NCBI GenBank assembly: GCA_002294185.1
Contig: DBFD01000016.1
Span: 1 to 64,000, forward strand
Reading direction: 5' to 3'
DNA length: 64,000 nt
Origin: Paracoccus sp. UBA889
GTDB taxonomy: Bacteria > Pseudomonadota > Alphaproteobacteria > Rhodobacterales > Rhodobacteraceae
Each line of letters begins with the position of its first letter. Within the stretch, counting starts at the first letter, position 1. Positions 42,243-52,975 of this stretch are shown piece by piece. A model generated the notes under the pieces. It was not told the DNA's origin. It saw only the letters and a program-made list of their open reading frames with translations, and ran no database searches. The translations under genes were made by a program, and so were the position numbers.

Positions 42243-45200
42243 CTATGAACGCGGATCGGCCGGGTCAAGGGCGGCCAGCGCGCGGTCCAGCAGCGGATCC
42301 GGGATTTCCATCAGGCTGCGCGTGGCCGTCCACAGGATCGCCACCTCGATCCGCCGGCCGGGCCAGATCTGCCGCAGGGCCGCGCGATAGGCGGCCATCT
42401 GGCGCAAGATGCCGTCGGGGGCGGCCTCGGGCGTCGCGGGCACGGTGGCGTTCGACTTGTAGTCGACCGCCAGGATGCGGTTTGCGGTGACGATCAGCCG
42501 GTCGATGGTGCCGTGCAGGATGCCGATGCCGGGCAGGGGCGCGCTCAGCGCGACCTCGCGCAGCACCTGCGCGTCCGGGCCGGGGTCGATGATGTCCGCC
42601 AGATCCGGGGCCTCGATCACGGCGCGCGCCTCGGCCAGCAGGTCGGCCAGCCGGGCCTCGTCCGGCAGCCCGCCCTCGGCCCCCGCCAGAACCGCGCGGG
42701 CGAGGCCGGGCCAGTCAGCGGCAGCGGTTCCGGGCAGATGTTCCAGCAGCAGATGCAACCTTGTGCCGCGCAGCATTGCCGCCGCCGGATCGGAATCGTC
42801 GGTCGCCGCGGCCAGCACCTTGGCGCCGCCCAGACCTGTCGCCGCGACCGGGCGCGGGGGCCGGGCGACCGGTTCGGGGACGCAGGCCAGCCAGGCGGGC
42901 CGAGGGGTCGCGGCGGCGGACTGCGCCTCGGCGGCATCGGCCCATTCGGGCCAGGCGCCGAAGGTCAGGCGCGTTCCCTGCCCGACACCCTCGATCTCGA
43001 TCGGGGACCGGGGCAGGGCTGCGCGGGCCGCGCCGTCCGTGATCATGCCGTGCCAGCTGTCCAGCCCTGCACCGGTCTCGCCAGCTGCCGCCACGATCAG
43101 CCAGCTTTCCGCCCGCGTCATGGCGACGTAAAGCAGCCGCCGCCGTTCCTCGTCCTGCCGGCGTTCCTGTTCGGCGACCGCGATGGTCAGTGCATCGGGC
43201 CGGTCCGGCGCGGCGCCCTTCCACGCAGGCATCCCGTCCAGCCGCACGATGCGCCCGCGCCCATCGGCGCGTCGCTTGCGCGTTTCCGGCAAAATCACGA
43301 TCGGGCTTTCCAGACCCTTGGCGCCATGCACCGTCATCACCCGGATCAGGCCGCCGCTGCCGCCCGGCAATTGCCGTTTGACCTGCACCTCGTCGCTGGC
43401 CAGCCAGACCAGGAACCCGGTCAGCGAGGGCGTCTCGGCCTGTTCATAGGCCATGGCCTGCGACAGCAATTCGTCGATCCCGTCCTCGGCCTCGGGGCCC
43501 AGCCGGGCCAGCAATGCCATCCGCCCGCCATGACGGATCAGCAGGCGCGAGATCAGGTCATAGGGCCGCAGCCGGTCCGCCTGCGCCATCAGGTCGGCCA
43601 GCACCTCGCGCGCGGTCCGGTGGTCGGAGGCGCGCAGCCTCTGCCACAGATGCGCCCGGCCGCGCCCCGCCGCCAGTCGGTAGAGATCGTCCTCGGACAG
43701 CCCGAACAGGGGCGAGCGCAGGGCCGCGGCCAGCGACAGGCTGTCCTCGGGCGTGGCCAGAACCGCCAGCGTGGCAGTGATGTCGCGCACCGCCAGCTCG
43801 GCCGCCAGCTTCAGCCGGTCGGCCCCGGCGACGGGCAGGTTCGCCGCCTTCAATTCGCGGATCAGGTCGTCGAACAGTCCCGCCCGGCGCTGCACCAGGA
43901 TCTGGATGTCGCCCGGCCCGACCGGGCGCGGCTGGCCGTTCCTGACATCCATGATCGGGCCACCCAGCATCGCGCGGATCCGGCCTGCGATGGCGCGGGC
44001 CAGCACCCTGTCGGCGGCATTTTCCGCAGGCGCATCCACGGGCCGGGTCCAGTCGCCTTCCTCGGGCGTTTCCGGTTCGGGCAGCGGCGGCCAGATGTCC
44101 ACCCGTCCCGGCAGATCGGCGCGGAAGGCGATATGTTCGGGCGGCACGCCCAGCCCCTGCGCTGCCTCGCCCTGAAAGACCGCGTCCACCACCGACAGGA
44201 TGGCGGGCGACGAGCGGAAGGAATGGCGCAGCCCGCGCTGTTGCATCGGCTGCCGGACGGCACGGAAATCACGGTCGAACCGGTCGCGCATTTCCTCGAA
44301 GACCGCGATATCCGCGCCCTGGAACGAATAGATCGACTGTTTCGGATCGCCTACGACGAACAGGGTCCGGGGCCGGTCATGCGCGCCTGCGCCGCTGGTG
44401 AATTCGTCGGTCAGCCGCCGGATCACGCGCCATTGTTCGGGACTGGTATCCTGCGCTTCATCCACAAGGATATGGTCGATCCCGCCATCCAGCCGCCACA
44501 GCACCCATTGCGCCATGCTGGATTGTTCCAGCAGCAGCGCGGCGCGCCGGATGAGGTCGTCGAAATCCAGCCAGCCATGCGCCGTCTTGCGGCCCGCCAG
44601 GCGGGTGGTGAAGGCATGGGCAAAGCGGTGCAGGGCCAGCGTCTTCTGCGCGGCCTGCAGGGCGGTCATTTGCGGCCGGGCGTCCTGCACCCGCCGCATC
44701 AGCGCCTCAAGATCGTCCATGAAGGGCGCGCAGGGACCCAGGCGCAGTTCCTTGGTCGGCAGCTTGCCGATCTTGGCGCCAAAGGGATCGGCCGCGGTTC
44801 CGCCAAACAGCAGGCAGCCGCAGAGCCGCCGCAATTCCGCCAGACCCGGATCGCGCCAGCGCCCGTCGCCCAGTGTTTCGGCCAGTTTCTGATCGGTGGG
44901 CTTGCCCGTGCGCAGGATCGGCGTCAGCGCGTCGAACAGATCGGCCTCGGCGCCCTCGAAGACCTGCGCCAGCAGGCGGTCGTCATCCAGTCCGGCAGGC
45001 ACGTCCATCGCCGCCCAGATCGCTTCGGCATCGGGCGGGGCGCTGAAATCGGCCTGGGACAGCCCGGCCAGAAAGCGGTCCAGATCGTCGCCGCCATGCA
45101 GCGCCGTCAGGTCGCGGATCGCGGGATCGCCGGCCTCGGCCATTTCCTCGACGATGCGGGCGCGCAGGGCGCGGGCGCTGCGGTCGTCCAGTTCGGAAAA

Positions 45201-45614
45201 GCCCATCGCCACCCCAGCCTCCAGCGGGAACCGGCGCAGCAGGGCGGCGCAGAAGCTGTGGATGGTCTGCACCTTCAGCCCGCCCGGCGCCTCGATCGCG
45301 CTGGCAAACAGCCTGCGCGCCTGGGCCAGGTCCGGCGTGCCGGTTTCGCCCAGATCGGCCAGTTCGCGGCGCAGGTCGGTTTCGGGCAGCATCGCCCATC
45401 GGCCCAGCCGCGCCAGCAGCCGGTTCTGCATCTCGGTCGCGGCGGCCTTGGTGTAGGTCAGGCACAGGATGCGTTCGGGCCGCGTCCCCCCCAGCAGCAG
45501 CCGTGCCACGCGGTCGGTCAGCACCCGCGTCTTGCCCGATCCGGCATTGGCCGTCAGCCAGGTCGAACAGGCAGGATCGGCGGCCTCGATCTGGTTCCGC
45601 GTCGCGTCATCCAT
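42243..45614 (-). CDS. addA: AddA, helicase-nuclease subunit of AddAB
   Basis: 1123 residues. Walker A ANAGSGKT lies at 22-29, [16 protein letters not shown] and [17 protein letters not shown] give further UvrD-type helicase motifs, and [11 protein letters not shown] gives motif V. The nuclease domain near the C-terminus has [10 protein letters not shown]. AddAB resects double-strand breaks to a Chi-like signal and loads RecA in bacteria without RecBCD. The start overlaps addB by eight bases; a longer frame begins inside addB without a good site. Confidence 0.95.
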   Translation of the reverse strand: MDDATRNQIEAADPACSTWLTANAGSGKTRVLTDRVARLLLGGTRPERILCLTYTKAAATEMQNRLLARLGRWAMLPETDLRRELADLGETGTPDLAQARRLFASAIEAPGGLKVQTIHSFCAALLRRFPLEAGVAMGFSELDDRSARALRARIVEEMAEAGDPAIRDLTALHGGDDLDRFLAGLSQADFSAPPDAEAIWAAMDVPAGLDDDRLLAQVFEGAEADLFDALTPILRTGKPTDQKLAETLGDGRWRDPGLAELRRLCGCLLFGGTAADPFGAKIGKLPTKELRLGPCAPFMDDLEALMRRVQDARPQMTALQAAQKTLALHRFAHAFTTRLAGRKTAHGWLDFDDLIRRAALLLEQSSMAQWVLWRLDGGIDHILVDEAQDTSPEQWRVIRRLTDEFTSGAGAHDRPRTLFVVGDPKQSIYSFQGADIAVFEEMRDRFDRDFRAVRQPMQQRGLRHSFRSSPAILSVVDAVFQGEAAQGLGVPPEHIAFRADLPGRVDIWPPLPEPETPEEGDWTRPVDAPAENAADRVLARAIAGRIRAMLGGPIMDVRNGQPRPVGPGDIQILVQRRAGLFDDLIRELKAANLPVAGADRLKLAAELAVRDITATLAVLATPEDSLSLAAALRSPLFGLSEDDLYRLAAGRGRAHLWQRLRASDHRTAREVLADLMAQADRLRPYDLISRLLIRHGGRMALLARLGPEAEDGIDELLSQAMAYEQAETPSLTGFLVWLASDEVQVKRQLPGGSGGLIRVMTVHGAKGLESPIVILPETRKRRADGRGRIVRLDGMPAWKGAAPDRPDALTIAVAEQERRQDEERRRLLYVAMTRAESWLIVAAAGETGAGLDSWHGMITDGAARAALPRSPIEIEGVGQGTRLTFGAWPEWADAAEAQSAAATPRPAWLACVPEPVARPPRPVAATGLGGAKVLAAATDDSDPAAAMLRGTRLHLLLEHLPGTAAADWPGLARAVLAGAEGGLPDEARLADLLAEARAVIEAPDLADIIDPGPDAQVLREVALSAPLPGIGILHGTIDRLIVTANRILAVDYKSNATVPATPEAAPDGILRQMAAYRAALRQIWPGRRIEVAILWTATRSLMEIPDPLLDRALAALDPADPRS

Positions 45615-48555
45615 CGTGATCGCCCACCTTTCGGGGCTGCGCGGAATCCGACAGCGACCATTCCCCGAACCGTGCAAGGTGGTCGTAATCGCCGGCATAG
45701 CTGGTCCGTTCCGGGGCATTCATCGCGGTAAACCCGGTCCCGCCGGTCAGGTAGGCCGCGATCAGGCGCTGAAAGCCATGCCATGCCTCGGCTTCGGATT
45801 CGGCGCTATAGGCGCGGTCATGGGTCAGCCCTTCGCCGCCCAGCTGGATATAGCGCAGACCGGCCACCTCGGCCGGCCCAAGCGCGTCGAAGCCGCCGCG
45901 CCGGGCCATTGCGGCCTCCAGGATCAGTTGCTTGTCGAACCGCGCCATCTGCTTTTCGCTGGGCGGAGTTCCGGATTTGTAGTCGTAGATCATCACCCGC
46001 CCGTCGTGCAGCAGGTCGATCCGGTCGGGCTTGGCCGTCAGGCTGAAGCCAAGCGCGGGCAGGCCGACCTTGCCGCGATGCTCGATCACGACGGGGCTGC
46101 CGTCGCGACGGCGCGATACCTCGTCCGCCACGATCCGGTCGGCGATGCGTTCCATCCGGGCCTGCCAGAAGGCCCGTGCGGCCGGCCAGGGCACCGCGTC
46201 TTCCAGCACCTGCGCAGTGATCCGCAGGAAGTCGGCGCGCAGTGCGACAGGGTCAGGGTCGGAATGGGGGGTAGCTTTCAGCAACGCCTCGACGATGCTG
46301 TGCAGGATCTGTCCGCGCAGGGCGGCATCGGGTTCGGGCCGCAGCGGCGGCAGCGGGCGCAGGCCCAGGACCCGCTTGGCATAGACCGCATAGGGGTCGC
46401 GGATCAGCAGGCCGACATCGGTGACGGGCAGGTCGGCAAAGGCCGGCGCGGGCGGAAGGGGCGAGGGTCGCGGCGCCGCCGGGACCGCCGTTTCGGGCTG
46501 GGTGACGGCGCGGGCCAGGTCCAGCCAGACCCGCCCGCGATCGCGCATCGCGGCCAGCGCCTCGGGGCCGCGGCGTTCGGGCAGCCCCGCCATCAGGTTC
46601 GTCAGCCGGTTCAGCCAGCGCGAGGGGATCGTCTCGGCCTCGGCATCGCGGCGGGCGCGGGTCAGGATGACGGTTTCCGCCCCGATCGCCTGCTGGAAAT
46701 CATGCGCGGCCAGCCCGATCAGGCGTTCCGGCAGGGTCAGGCCCGCCGCCGCCCGCATGTCGCGCGACAGCCACGGATCGGGGTCCAGTGCCTGCGGCCA
46801 GCCGCCTTCGTTCAGTCCCGACAGGATCACCGTGCCGGTATTCAGGATCCGCGCCTCGCGGGTGCCGCGGATTTGCAGCAGATGGCAGGTCTCACCTTCG
46901 TTGCGAAGCTGGTGGGACTGCAATTCCTCGAACAGCAGGGCGGCGAAATCGGCGGGGCCCATGTCGGGGCCGTGTCCGGCATGTTCGGCCAGGTTGTCCA
47001 GGACCGCGCGGGCCAGCGCGCCGCCGCTGCCCGCCCACAGGCGCGAGGTTTCGGGATCGCCCCCCGGTCCGGCGGCGAAATCTTCGGCCAGGGCTCGCAG
47101 TTCCGCAAGGCGCGCGGCAAGCGGCCGGGGTGCCGAATCGGTCGCAAACCCAGCCATCCGGTCCAGCAGAACGGCCAGCCATCGCGCCCAGATCCTGCGC
47201 GTCTCGTCGCCCCGATCGGCCCAGGACCGCAGGCTGTCGCCATCGGGAAAGGCCGGGCCGTTGCGGCGCAGATGCAGTTCCAGCTCGCGAGCCGCAAGCC
47301 GCGCCTCGTTTGCGCCGATCAGCGTCGATCCGGTCACCGCCAGCGGATGTTTCAGCAGGCTCAGCAGCCGGTCGATGGTCAGCGCCTCGCCGAAGATTCC
47401 GGCGATCTGGCGCAGAAACAGGCCCTGCGGAGTCAGCGGCATCGGCTGGCCCGCGCTTTCATCGGCGCGCAGATGCCAGCGGTCCAGGGCCGAGTTCACG
47501 CGCCGGATCAGGTTGCCATCCGCCGCGATCAGGGTCACGGCGCGGCCGGTTTCGACCGCCTCGCGCATGACCAGTGCAATCGCTTCGGCCTCTTGCGCGG
47601 GCTGATCGGCCTCGATCAGGGTCAGGCCGCGTGTCGGCGCGATCAGGTCGGGCAGGGCGGGGCCCTCGGCGATCCATTGATCGGTGACGGGCGCGGGGCG
47701 CAGGGCCAGCGACAACAGGCGGTTGCGATCGGGCGCCGGCGGCACGGCGTCGGTCCAGCGCGCGGGATGGCCGGCAGCCGCGATCAATGGCGCAAAACGG
47801 GCCTGCGGATGATCCTCGGACCGGGCATCGAGGCTGTCCCAGACCGGTTGCGGCTGGTCGAAATCGAATCCGGGCAAAACCACCGCGCCGCCCGGCAGCG
47901 CCGCCACCGCCCGCATGAACAGCCGCGTCGCGCCATGCGATCCGGTCGAGCCCGCGACGATCACCGGGGCGTCCGGCAGGTTTTCGCCCCGCGCCCAGTC
48001 CGCGGCCAGCGCCTCGGCCGTCCGGCGCTGGCGGTCGGCGCGGTCCACCGCCGGGCCGTCCAGATGGAAACCGGCGGCGATGCGCAGGAAGGTCAGCGCG
48101 TTCTGCCAATGGCGGGCATGATCGCCGGTATCGATCCCCTCCAGCGCCAGCGCGTCGCGCCCCTCGGTCTGCATTTCGGTCATCAGGTCAGCCAGCGATT
48201 TCGCCAGGGCGGGGACGGAATGGCCCGCGCCCAGATCGGGGCGCGCCGCGATCAGCCGGGCAATCAGCCGGGCCAGTTGCAACCGCCGCGCAAGGGGTGC
48301 GGCGGGGGCCGGATCGCCGGGCTGTGGGGGGCGGTCCAGATTGGTGATCGTACGCAGCCGCGGCAGCAGCATCGCGCCGTGTTCATCGAAGGCGGCGCCG
48401 ATCTGCGCCATGGTCCGCGCGGCATTGGCGTAGATGGTGACGCGGGCGATGGATTCGGGCGGCCGGCCCGCCATGCGTTGCAGAAATCCGCGGACGAATT
48501 CGCGCGCGAAATCGACGCCCGGAGGCAGCGCGAAAAGACCGCCTGTCTCAGTCAT
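45607..48555 (-). CDS. addB: AddB, second subunit of the AddAB helicase-nuclease
   Basis: 982 residues. No ATP-binding motif is expected or seen; the RecB-like nuclease domain near the C-terminus has DGRVMIYDYKSGTPP and GLRYIQLGGEG. The N-terminal LPPGVDFAREFVRGF is typical of alphaproteobacterial AddB. ATG 48555 overlaps the murU-like gene by eight bases. It works with AddA, made from the same transcript. Confidence 0.93.
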   Translation of the reverse strand: MTETGGLFALPPGVDFAREFVRGFLQRMAGRPPESIARVTIYANAARTMAQIGAAFDEHGAMLLPRLRTITNLDRPPQPGDPAPAAPLARRLQLARLIARLIAARPDLGAGHSVPALAKSLADLMTEMQTEGRDALALEGIDTGDHARHWQNALTFLRIAAGFHLDGPAVDRADRQRRTAEALAADWARGENLPDAPVIVAGSTGSHGATRLFMRAVAALPGGAVVLPGFDFDQPQPVWDSLDARSEDHPQARFAPLIAAAGHPARWTDAVPPAPDRNRLLSLALRPAPVTDQWIAEGPALPDLIAPTRGLTLIEADQPAQEAEAIALVMREAVETGRAVTLIAADGNLIRRVNSALDRWHLRADESAGQPMPLTPQGLFLRQIAGIFGEALTIDRLLSLLKHPLAVTGSTLIGANEARLAARELELHLRRNGPAFPDGDSLRSWADRGDETRRIWARWLAVLLDRMAGFATDSAPRPLAARLAELRALAEDFAAGPGGDPETSRLWAGSGGALARAVLDNLAEHAGHGPDMGPADFAALLFEELQSHQLRNEGETCHLLQIRGTREARILNTGTVILSGLNEGGWPQALDPDPWLSRDMRAAAGLTLPERLIGLAAHDFQQAIGAETVILTRARRDAEAETIPSRWLNRLTNLMAGLPERRGPEALAAMRDRGRVWLDLARAVTQPETAVPAAPRPSPLPPAPAFADLPVTDVGLLIRDPYAVYAKRVLGLRPLPPLRPEPDAALRGQILHSIVEALLKATPHSDPDPVALRADFLRITAQVLEDAVPWPAARAFWQARMERIADRIVADEVSRRRDGSPVVIEHRGKVGLPALGFSLTAKPDRIDLLHDGRVMIYDYKSGTPPSEKQMARFDKQLILEAAMARRGGFDALGPAEVAGLRYIQLGGEGLTHDRAYSAESEAEAWHGFQRLIAAYLTGGTGFTAMNAPERTSYAGDYDHLARFGEWSLSDSAQPRKVGDHDG

Positions 48556-49216
48556 GCAGCAATGCCTCGGCCAGCGGGATCGCCTGCGGAGTGCCGACAT
48601 CGCACCAGCCGCCCGGATGGACCAGACCGAAGGCGCGACCGCGGGCGATCAGCCGATCCCAGAGCAGGTTCAGCGAAAACACCCGATCCGGGATCCCGGC
48701 CAGCCCTTCGGGGCGCAGCATCTGCGCGCCGGCATAGACGAAATCGCCGCGGCGGGTGATCCGGCCCCTATCCGCCAGCGCGAAATCGCCGCCGCCCGTT
48801 CGCGCCGTGGCCCGGTCCAGCGGCACCAGCATCAGCAACGCGTCCATCCGGTCGTTCCATCCGATCTCCAGCGCGGTCAGCGGGTTCGGACCGGTCCACA
48901 CCACGTCGGGATTCAGCGTCAGCACTGGCCCCCTTCCCAGCAGCGGCAGGGCCTGCCGCAGCCCGCCGCCGGTATCAAGGATGGGGCCGGGTTCATGACT
49001 GATCGCGACGCCCTTCCCCGCGAGACGATGGGCAATCTGGTCAGCCAGGTAATGCGTGTTGACCGCGATGGGCGTGCATCCCGCATCGCGACCCAGATCC
49101 AGCGCGCGCTCCAGCAGGGACCGGCCCGCGACCTCGACCAGCGGTTTGGGCCGATCGGCCGTCAGCGGCCGCATCCGGGTTCCCAGGCCCGCGGCGAAGA
49201 TCATCAGCGGGGACAT
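48548..49216 (-). CDS. murU: MurU-type nucleotidyltransferase (MurNAc-1-phosphate uridylyltransferase)
   Basis: 222 residues, a short GlmU/RmlA-type fold. MIFAAGLGTRMRPLTADRPKPLVEVAG is the nucleotide-binding start, TLNPDVVW is in the middle and GGWCDVGTPQAI ends the core. MurU converts MurNAc-1-phosphate to UDP-MurNAc in the fosfomycin-bypassing recycling route described in Pseudomonas. The upstream gene carries the matching AmgK kinase, overlapping by 13 bases, which makes the MurU assignment more likely than a mannose-1-phosphate guanylyltransferase. Confidence 0.85.
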   Translation of the reverse strand: MSPLMIFAAGLGTRMRPLTADRPKPLVEVAGRSLLERALDLGRDAGCTPIAVNTHYLADQIAHRLAGKGVAISHEPGPILDTGGGLRQALPLLGRGPVLTLNPDVVWTGPNPLTALEIGWNDRMDALLMLVPLDRATARTGGGDFALADRGRITRRGDFVYAGAQMLRPEGLAGIPDRVFSLNLLWDRLIARGRAFGLVHPGGWCDVGTPQAIPLAEALLHD

Positions 49217-50616
49217 TGCGCGCGAATCCTTTCGAGGACGGTCGGGTCCGGCTGGGGCAGCGCCGCGACGATCCGGGCCAGCGGTGCCAGCGCGGGATGC
49301 GTCAGGTCGCGGCGCAGATGCCCCCAGACGCGCGACATGAAGTCCAGATAGCGCGGCTTTCCGTCGCGCAGGCAGAGCCGGGTGAAGATGCCCATGATCC
49401 GCAAGTTCCGCTGCGCGCCCAACAGGGCATAGACAGCGCGGAAACGGGCCGCGTCCATTCCGGTCGCATCCAGGTAGCGGGCGATGCAGGCGGCTTCGAT
49501 GGCGGGCGCCACGTCGCGGCGTGCGTCCTGCAGCGCCGAGACCAGATCATAGGCCGGATGGCAGGCCACCGCGTCCTGATAATCGATCAGGCCCAGCGGC
49601 GCGGTGTCGCCACGCCAGATCAGGTTCTCGGCGTGGAAATCGCGCAGCGACAGGACCGAAGGAAGATCGCCTGCAAGGTCGGCGTGCAGCCGGGCGATGA
49701 CCGGGCCGATGCCTGCGGCATCGGTGGCCGGGGCGCCGGCGGCCTGGGGATACCACGCCGCGAACAGGCCGACCTGTTCGGCCAGCAGCGGTCCGTCCAG
49801 CGGGCGGACGAAATCGGGCACCGGATGGCGGTGAAGCGCGACAAGAAGATCTGTGATCCGCTCATAGAGCTCGGGCGCCATGCCGGGTCGCTTCTCCAGC
49901 ACCCGCGCCAGCAGATCGTCGCCCAGATCCTCGACCAGCAGCAGACCCGCGGCGTCATCCGCCGCCAGCAATTCGGGCGCGCCGAAGCCATGGCTGCGCA
50001 GCCATCGGGTCATCTGGACAAAACCCGCGCAATCGCCTGAAGGGTCGTCCATCAGCACCGCGCGGCCCTGCGGCCCCTGCAGCCGGAAATAGCGCCGGGC
50101 CGAGGCATCGCCCGCCAGCGGCACGACCCGCGAGCCGGCCCGGCCGGTGGCGGCGATGAATCGCGCAATGGCGGCGATGCGGCCAGCGCCGGGGCCGTGC
50201 AGCGTGATCTGGCGCAGGTGGGGATCCGGTGTCGACGCCATCGCGACGGTCAGCGCGCCATCGGGCAGCATTTCCAGCCGGTCGGGCCATTCGATCAGAC
50301 GGATCGCGGTCTCGGCCGCCTCGTCCAGCCCAAGCTCGTCCAGTTCCGACGGATCGGTCAGGCGATAGAGGTCGGCGTGCCAGATTTCGGTCCCCATCGG
50401 GTCGTCATAGGTCTGCACCAGCGTGAAGGTCGGGCTGGGCACGTCCTCGGCGATGTCGCCCTGTCGCGCCTGAATGAAGGCGCGGGCGAAATGGGTCTTT
50501 CCCGCGCCGACCGGCCCGTCCAGCAGGATCGTCAGGCCGGGCCGTGCCATGCCGGCAAGGGTGCGGGCCAGGGCGGTGGTCGTATCTGCATCGGCAATCA
50601 GGCGGGTCGTGCTCAT
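49204..50616 (-). CDS. Fused TsaE (tRNA t6A ATPase) and AmgK-type sugar kinase
   Basis: 470 residues. Residues 1-150 are TsaE: Walker A GPVGAGKTHFARA (about 34-46), VPSPTFTLVQTYDD, and HADLYRL, the family's key Asp/Arg segment. Residues 160-470 are an aminoglycoside-phosphotransferase-fold kinase: GDASARRYFRL, LLLVEDLGDDLLARV, SLRDFHAENLIWRG (catalytic Asp) and GLIDYQDAVACHPAYDL. AmgK phosphorylates MurNAc or GlcNAc at C1. TsaE works in t6A37 tRNA synthesis. Such fusions are known in several alphaproteobacteria. The downstream murU supports the AmgK role. Confidence 0.88.
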   Translation of the reverse strand: MSTTRLIADADTTTALARTLAGMARPGLTILLDGPVGAGKTHFARAFIQARQGDIAEDVPSPTFTLVQTYDDPMGTEIWHADLYRLTDPSELDELGLDEAAETAIRLIEWPDRLEMLPDGALTVAMASTPDPHLRQITLHGPGAGRIAAIARFIAATGRAGSRVVPLAGDASARRYFRLQGPQGRAVLMDDPSGDCAGFVQMTRWLRSHGFGAPELLAADDAAGLLLVEDLGDDLLARVLEKRPGMAPELYERITDLLVALHRHPVPDFVRPLDGPLLAEQVGLFAAWYPQAAGAPATDAAGIGPVIARLHADLAGDLPSVLSLRDFHAENLIWRGDTAPLGLIDYQDAVACHPAYDLVSALQDARRDVAPAIEAACIARYLDATGMDAARFRAVYALLGAQRNLRIMGIFTRLCLRDGKPRYLDFMSRVWGHLRRDLTHPALAPLARIVAALPQPDPTVLERIRAQCPR

Positions 50617-50780
50617 GCCCCGCTTCTAGCCGGTCAGCAGCGGGGTGAAAATGACCTTTGATGGCCCCGGCCGGCGGTCGAATTTTTCCGTCCGGGCGAT
50701 GCCCCAAGAGGCAGGGACCGGCAGCCTTGGCGACCGGTCCGGGATTTTCGTGCCATGCGCTGTCGCGCGGCGCAGCGCGG

Positions 50781-51401
50781 TCAGTCTGCGCGCCGCTTGC
50801 GGGCGAAGGCCCCCAGACCACCGAGGCCGCCCAGCAACAGCAGCGCCGTGGCCGGCAGCGGAACGGGCGAGGGTGCCATGTCGGCGGTCACCAGATCCTG
50901 CGTCTTGTCGCCGTCAAGGAAGGTCAGGCGCCAAATCTTGTCGCCGCTGTAAGAAGCCGCGCTGGACATGTAGCCGGCGGTCAGGCTGTTGACCGTTCTG
51001 CTGGCGCCGCTCCAGGAAAAGCCGTTGTAGATCGTCTTCCAGATCGCCAGCTGAAAGGCGGCCGACTGGTTGGCATTGCTGGTGCTTACATTGCGGTAAT
51101 TCGCATCGAACAGGTTCTGCAGCTTGGCGGTCGTGCTGTTGCTGCCGACGACCTGATAGGAACTGGGCAGGCTGAGCCGGGTCGCGATGTCCACGCAGAA
51201 CGCGACGAACTTTCCGATCCCTTCCGAGCCGGTCAGATGAAAGGCCGATGCCTTGACCGAGCTTGCCACCGCCTCGGGGTGGCTGATCGAAACCGACTTG
51301 CCGACCGTGTAATCCAGCGACACGTCAACGCTTGCTGCCCGGGCCGCGAAGGCGAAGGGCGAAAGAGCGGCCGCGACCGCCAGAACCTTAAGAACTTTCA
51401 T
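50781..51401 (-). CDS. VPLPA-CTERM surface protein with a thioester-domain-like region
   Basis: 206 residues with a signal peptide (cleavage near 20-23) and a VPLPA-CTERM sorting tail: VPLPA at 180-184, a hydrophobic stretch, then RKRR. Such tails are recognised by exosortases in Rhodobacterales; no exosortase gene is in the window. The mature part has FCVD (Cys69) and FQLAIWKTIY (Gln117), reminiscent of Cys-Gln thioester adhesin domains. ATG 51401 follows GGTGAG. Its GC content is slightly lower than that of its neighbours. The 240 bases upstream hold no gene that I can support. Confidence 0.75.
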   Translation of the reverse strand: MKVLKVLAVAAALSPFAFAARAASVDVSLDYTVGKSVSISHPEAVASSVKASAFHLTGSEGIGKFVAFCVDIATRLSLPSSYQVVGSNSTTAKLQNLFDANYRNVSTSNANQSAAFQLAIWKTIYNGFSWSGASRTVNSLTAGYMSSAASYSGDKIWRLTFLDGDKTQDLVTADMAPSPVPLPATALLLLGGLGGLGAFARKRRAD

Positions 51402-51641
51402 AACTCTCACCAAGTAAGCAAAGGGTTGTGGCAATCCGATACTTCGGCTGCGTCATCGCATGTAAGCGACGCGGTGGAGATGAATGCAACAAAATGGAAT
51501 GCCGTGCGGGGGCCACTTGACCAAAAAGACTGGTTTGACGCTGGCGTTAACCAAGGTCTCGCAATCGGCGGATGAGGCTAACGGGACGGCAGTCAATTCT
51601 GGCGCGAAGCGACGCCGAATCAGTCGCGGGCAGGGTGGTCT

Positions 51642-52478
51642 TCAGGTCAGGCCCAGAACATCGGCCATGTCGTATTGTCCCGGCCCCTTGTCCTGGCCCC
51701 ACAGCGCCGCACGAATAGCGCCGCGGGCGAAGATCGCGCGGTCGCTGGCCAGATGGCGCAGCACCAGACGTTCGCCCGGAGTGGCGAAGATGACGTCGTG
51801 CTCGCCCACCACGTCGCCGCCGCGAATGGCGGCAAAACCGATGCCGCCCGGGGCGCGCGCGCCGGTGATGCCCTCGCGGGCGGGTATGCGCAGATCGGTC
51901 AGCGATGCGCCGCGCCCCTCGGCCGCTGCCTCGCCCAGCATCAGGGCGGTGCCCGAGGGCGCATCGACCTTCATGCGGTGATGGGTCTCGACCACCTCGA
52001 TATCCCAATCCTCGCCAAGCGCCGCGGCGACCTTGCGGGTCAGGCCGACCAGCAGGTTGAGGCCGAGGCTCATGTTGCCGGCCCGGATGATCGGCGCGTG
52101 GCGCGCGGCGGCGGCGATCTGTGCCAGGTCCGTCTCTTCCAGCCCCGTCGTTCCGATCACGTGAACAGCGCGGGCTTGCGCGGCCAGTTCGGCGAAGCCG
52201 AGGGTCGCGGAAGGCGCGGTGAAGTCGATCACCGCCTGGGCGCGGGCGATGACGGTGACGACATCGTCGCTGACCATCACCCCGGCCGGCTGCCCGCCCA
52301 TCGCCTCGCCAATGTCGCGCCCGATCCAGTCATGGCCCGGACGCTCCAGCGCGCCGACCAGCCGTGCCTGATCGCTGTCCAGCAGCAGCCGGATCAGCAT
52401 CCGGCCCATCCGTCCCGAGGCACCGGTCACCACGATGCCGGGCGCGTCGCCGGTTCCGGTCTGTTCGAAATCGCTCAT
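51642..52478 (-). CDS. dapB: 4-hydroxy-tetrahydrodipicolinate reductase
   Basis: 278 residues. The nucleotide-binding [12 protein letters not shown] lies near 17-30, VIDFTAPSA marks the cofactor loop and [14 protein letters not shown] is the substrate-binding signature with the catalytic His and Lys. It makes tetrahydrodipicolinate for lysine and peptidoglycan. It is divergent from rbfA across 74 bases. asd, the enzyme two steps earlier in the pathway, lies 6 kb away. Confidence 0.95.
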   Translation of the reverse strand: MSDFEQTGTGDAPGIVVTGASGRMGRMLIRLLLDSDQARLVGALERPGHDWIGRDIGEAMGGQPAGVMVSDDVVTVIARAQAVIDFTAPSATLGFAELAAQARAVHVIGTTGLEETDLAQIAAAARHAPIIRAGNMSLGLNLLVGLTRKVAAALGEDWDIEVVETHHRMKVDAPSGTALMLGEAAAEGRGASLTDLRIPAREGITGARAPGGIGFAAIRGGDVVGEHDVIFATPGERLVLRHLASDRAIFARGAIRAALWGQDKGPGQYDMADVLGLT

Positions 52479-52552
52479 CCCATGGCCTCCCTGTCCTTTT
52501 GCCGCGTCATATCCCGTTGCGGCGCGGCCCGCGACCCCCTACATCGGGGCGG

Positions 52553-52975
52553 ATGGCACAGAACCGTTTTCCCCAGGGCCAGGGCCAGGGCCCGTCGCAA
52601 CGCCAGCTTCGCGTGGGCGAGCTGATTCGCCGCACATTGTCGGACGTGCTGCTACGCGGCGATGTGCACGATCCGGACCTGAACCGCCATTCGATCACCG
52701 TGGGCGAGGTGCGGACCTCGCCCGATCTGAAGGTGGCTACGGCCTATGTGCTGCCTCTGGGCGGTCGCGACGCCGATGGCGCGCTGGAGGCCCTGCGCCG
52801 CAACGCGCCGGAATTGCGGCACCTGGTGGCCAGGGCGATGACGCTGAAATACGCGCCTCGGCTGCGGTTCCAGCTGGACGAGACCTTTGATCGCATGGAC
52901 GATACCCGCCGGTTGTTCGCGGAAGAACGGGTCCGCCGCGATGTCGAGGCACCTGATGATCGCGATGCTGATTGA
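52553..52975 (+). CDS. rbfA: Ribosome-binding factor A
   Basis: 140 residues with a KH-type fold: [38 protein letters not shown], and [20 protein letters not shown]. RbfA helps mature the 5' end of 16S rRNA in the 30S subunit. A basic, Gln-rich N-terminal tail is usual. The end overlaps the next gene by 20 bases. truB lies one gene further on, a common neighbourhood. Confidence 0.93.
   Translation: MAQNRFPQGQGQGPSQRQLRVGELIRRTLSDVLLRGDVHDPDLNRHSITVGEVRTSPDLKVATAYVLPLGGRDADGALEALRRNAPELRHLVARAMTLKYAPRLRFQLDETFDRMDDTRRLFAEERVRRDVEAPDDRDAD

Noticed and set aside
42513..45731. 1072-codon plus-strand frame opposite addA
   Set aside because: addA has all helicase motifs on the minus strand. The long open frame comes from high GC and lack of stops on the opposite strand.
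45469..48759. 1096-codon plus-strand frame opposite addB
   Set aside because: Same reasoning: the addB protein matches its family and the plus-strand translation is Gln/Arg/Gly-rich without motifs.
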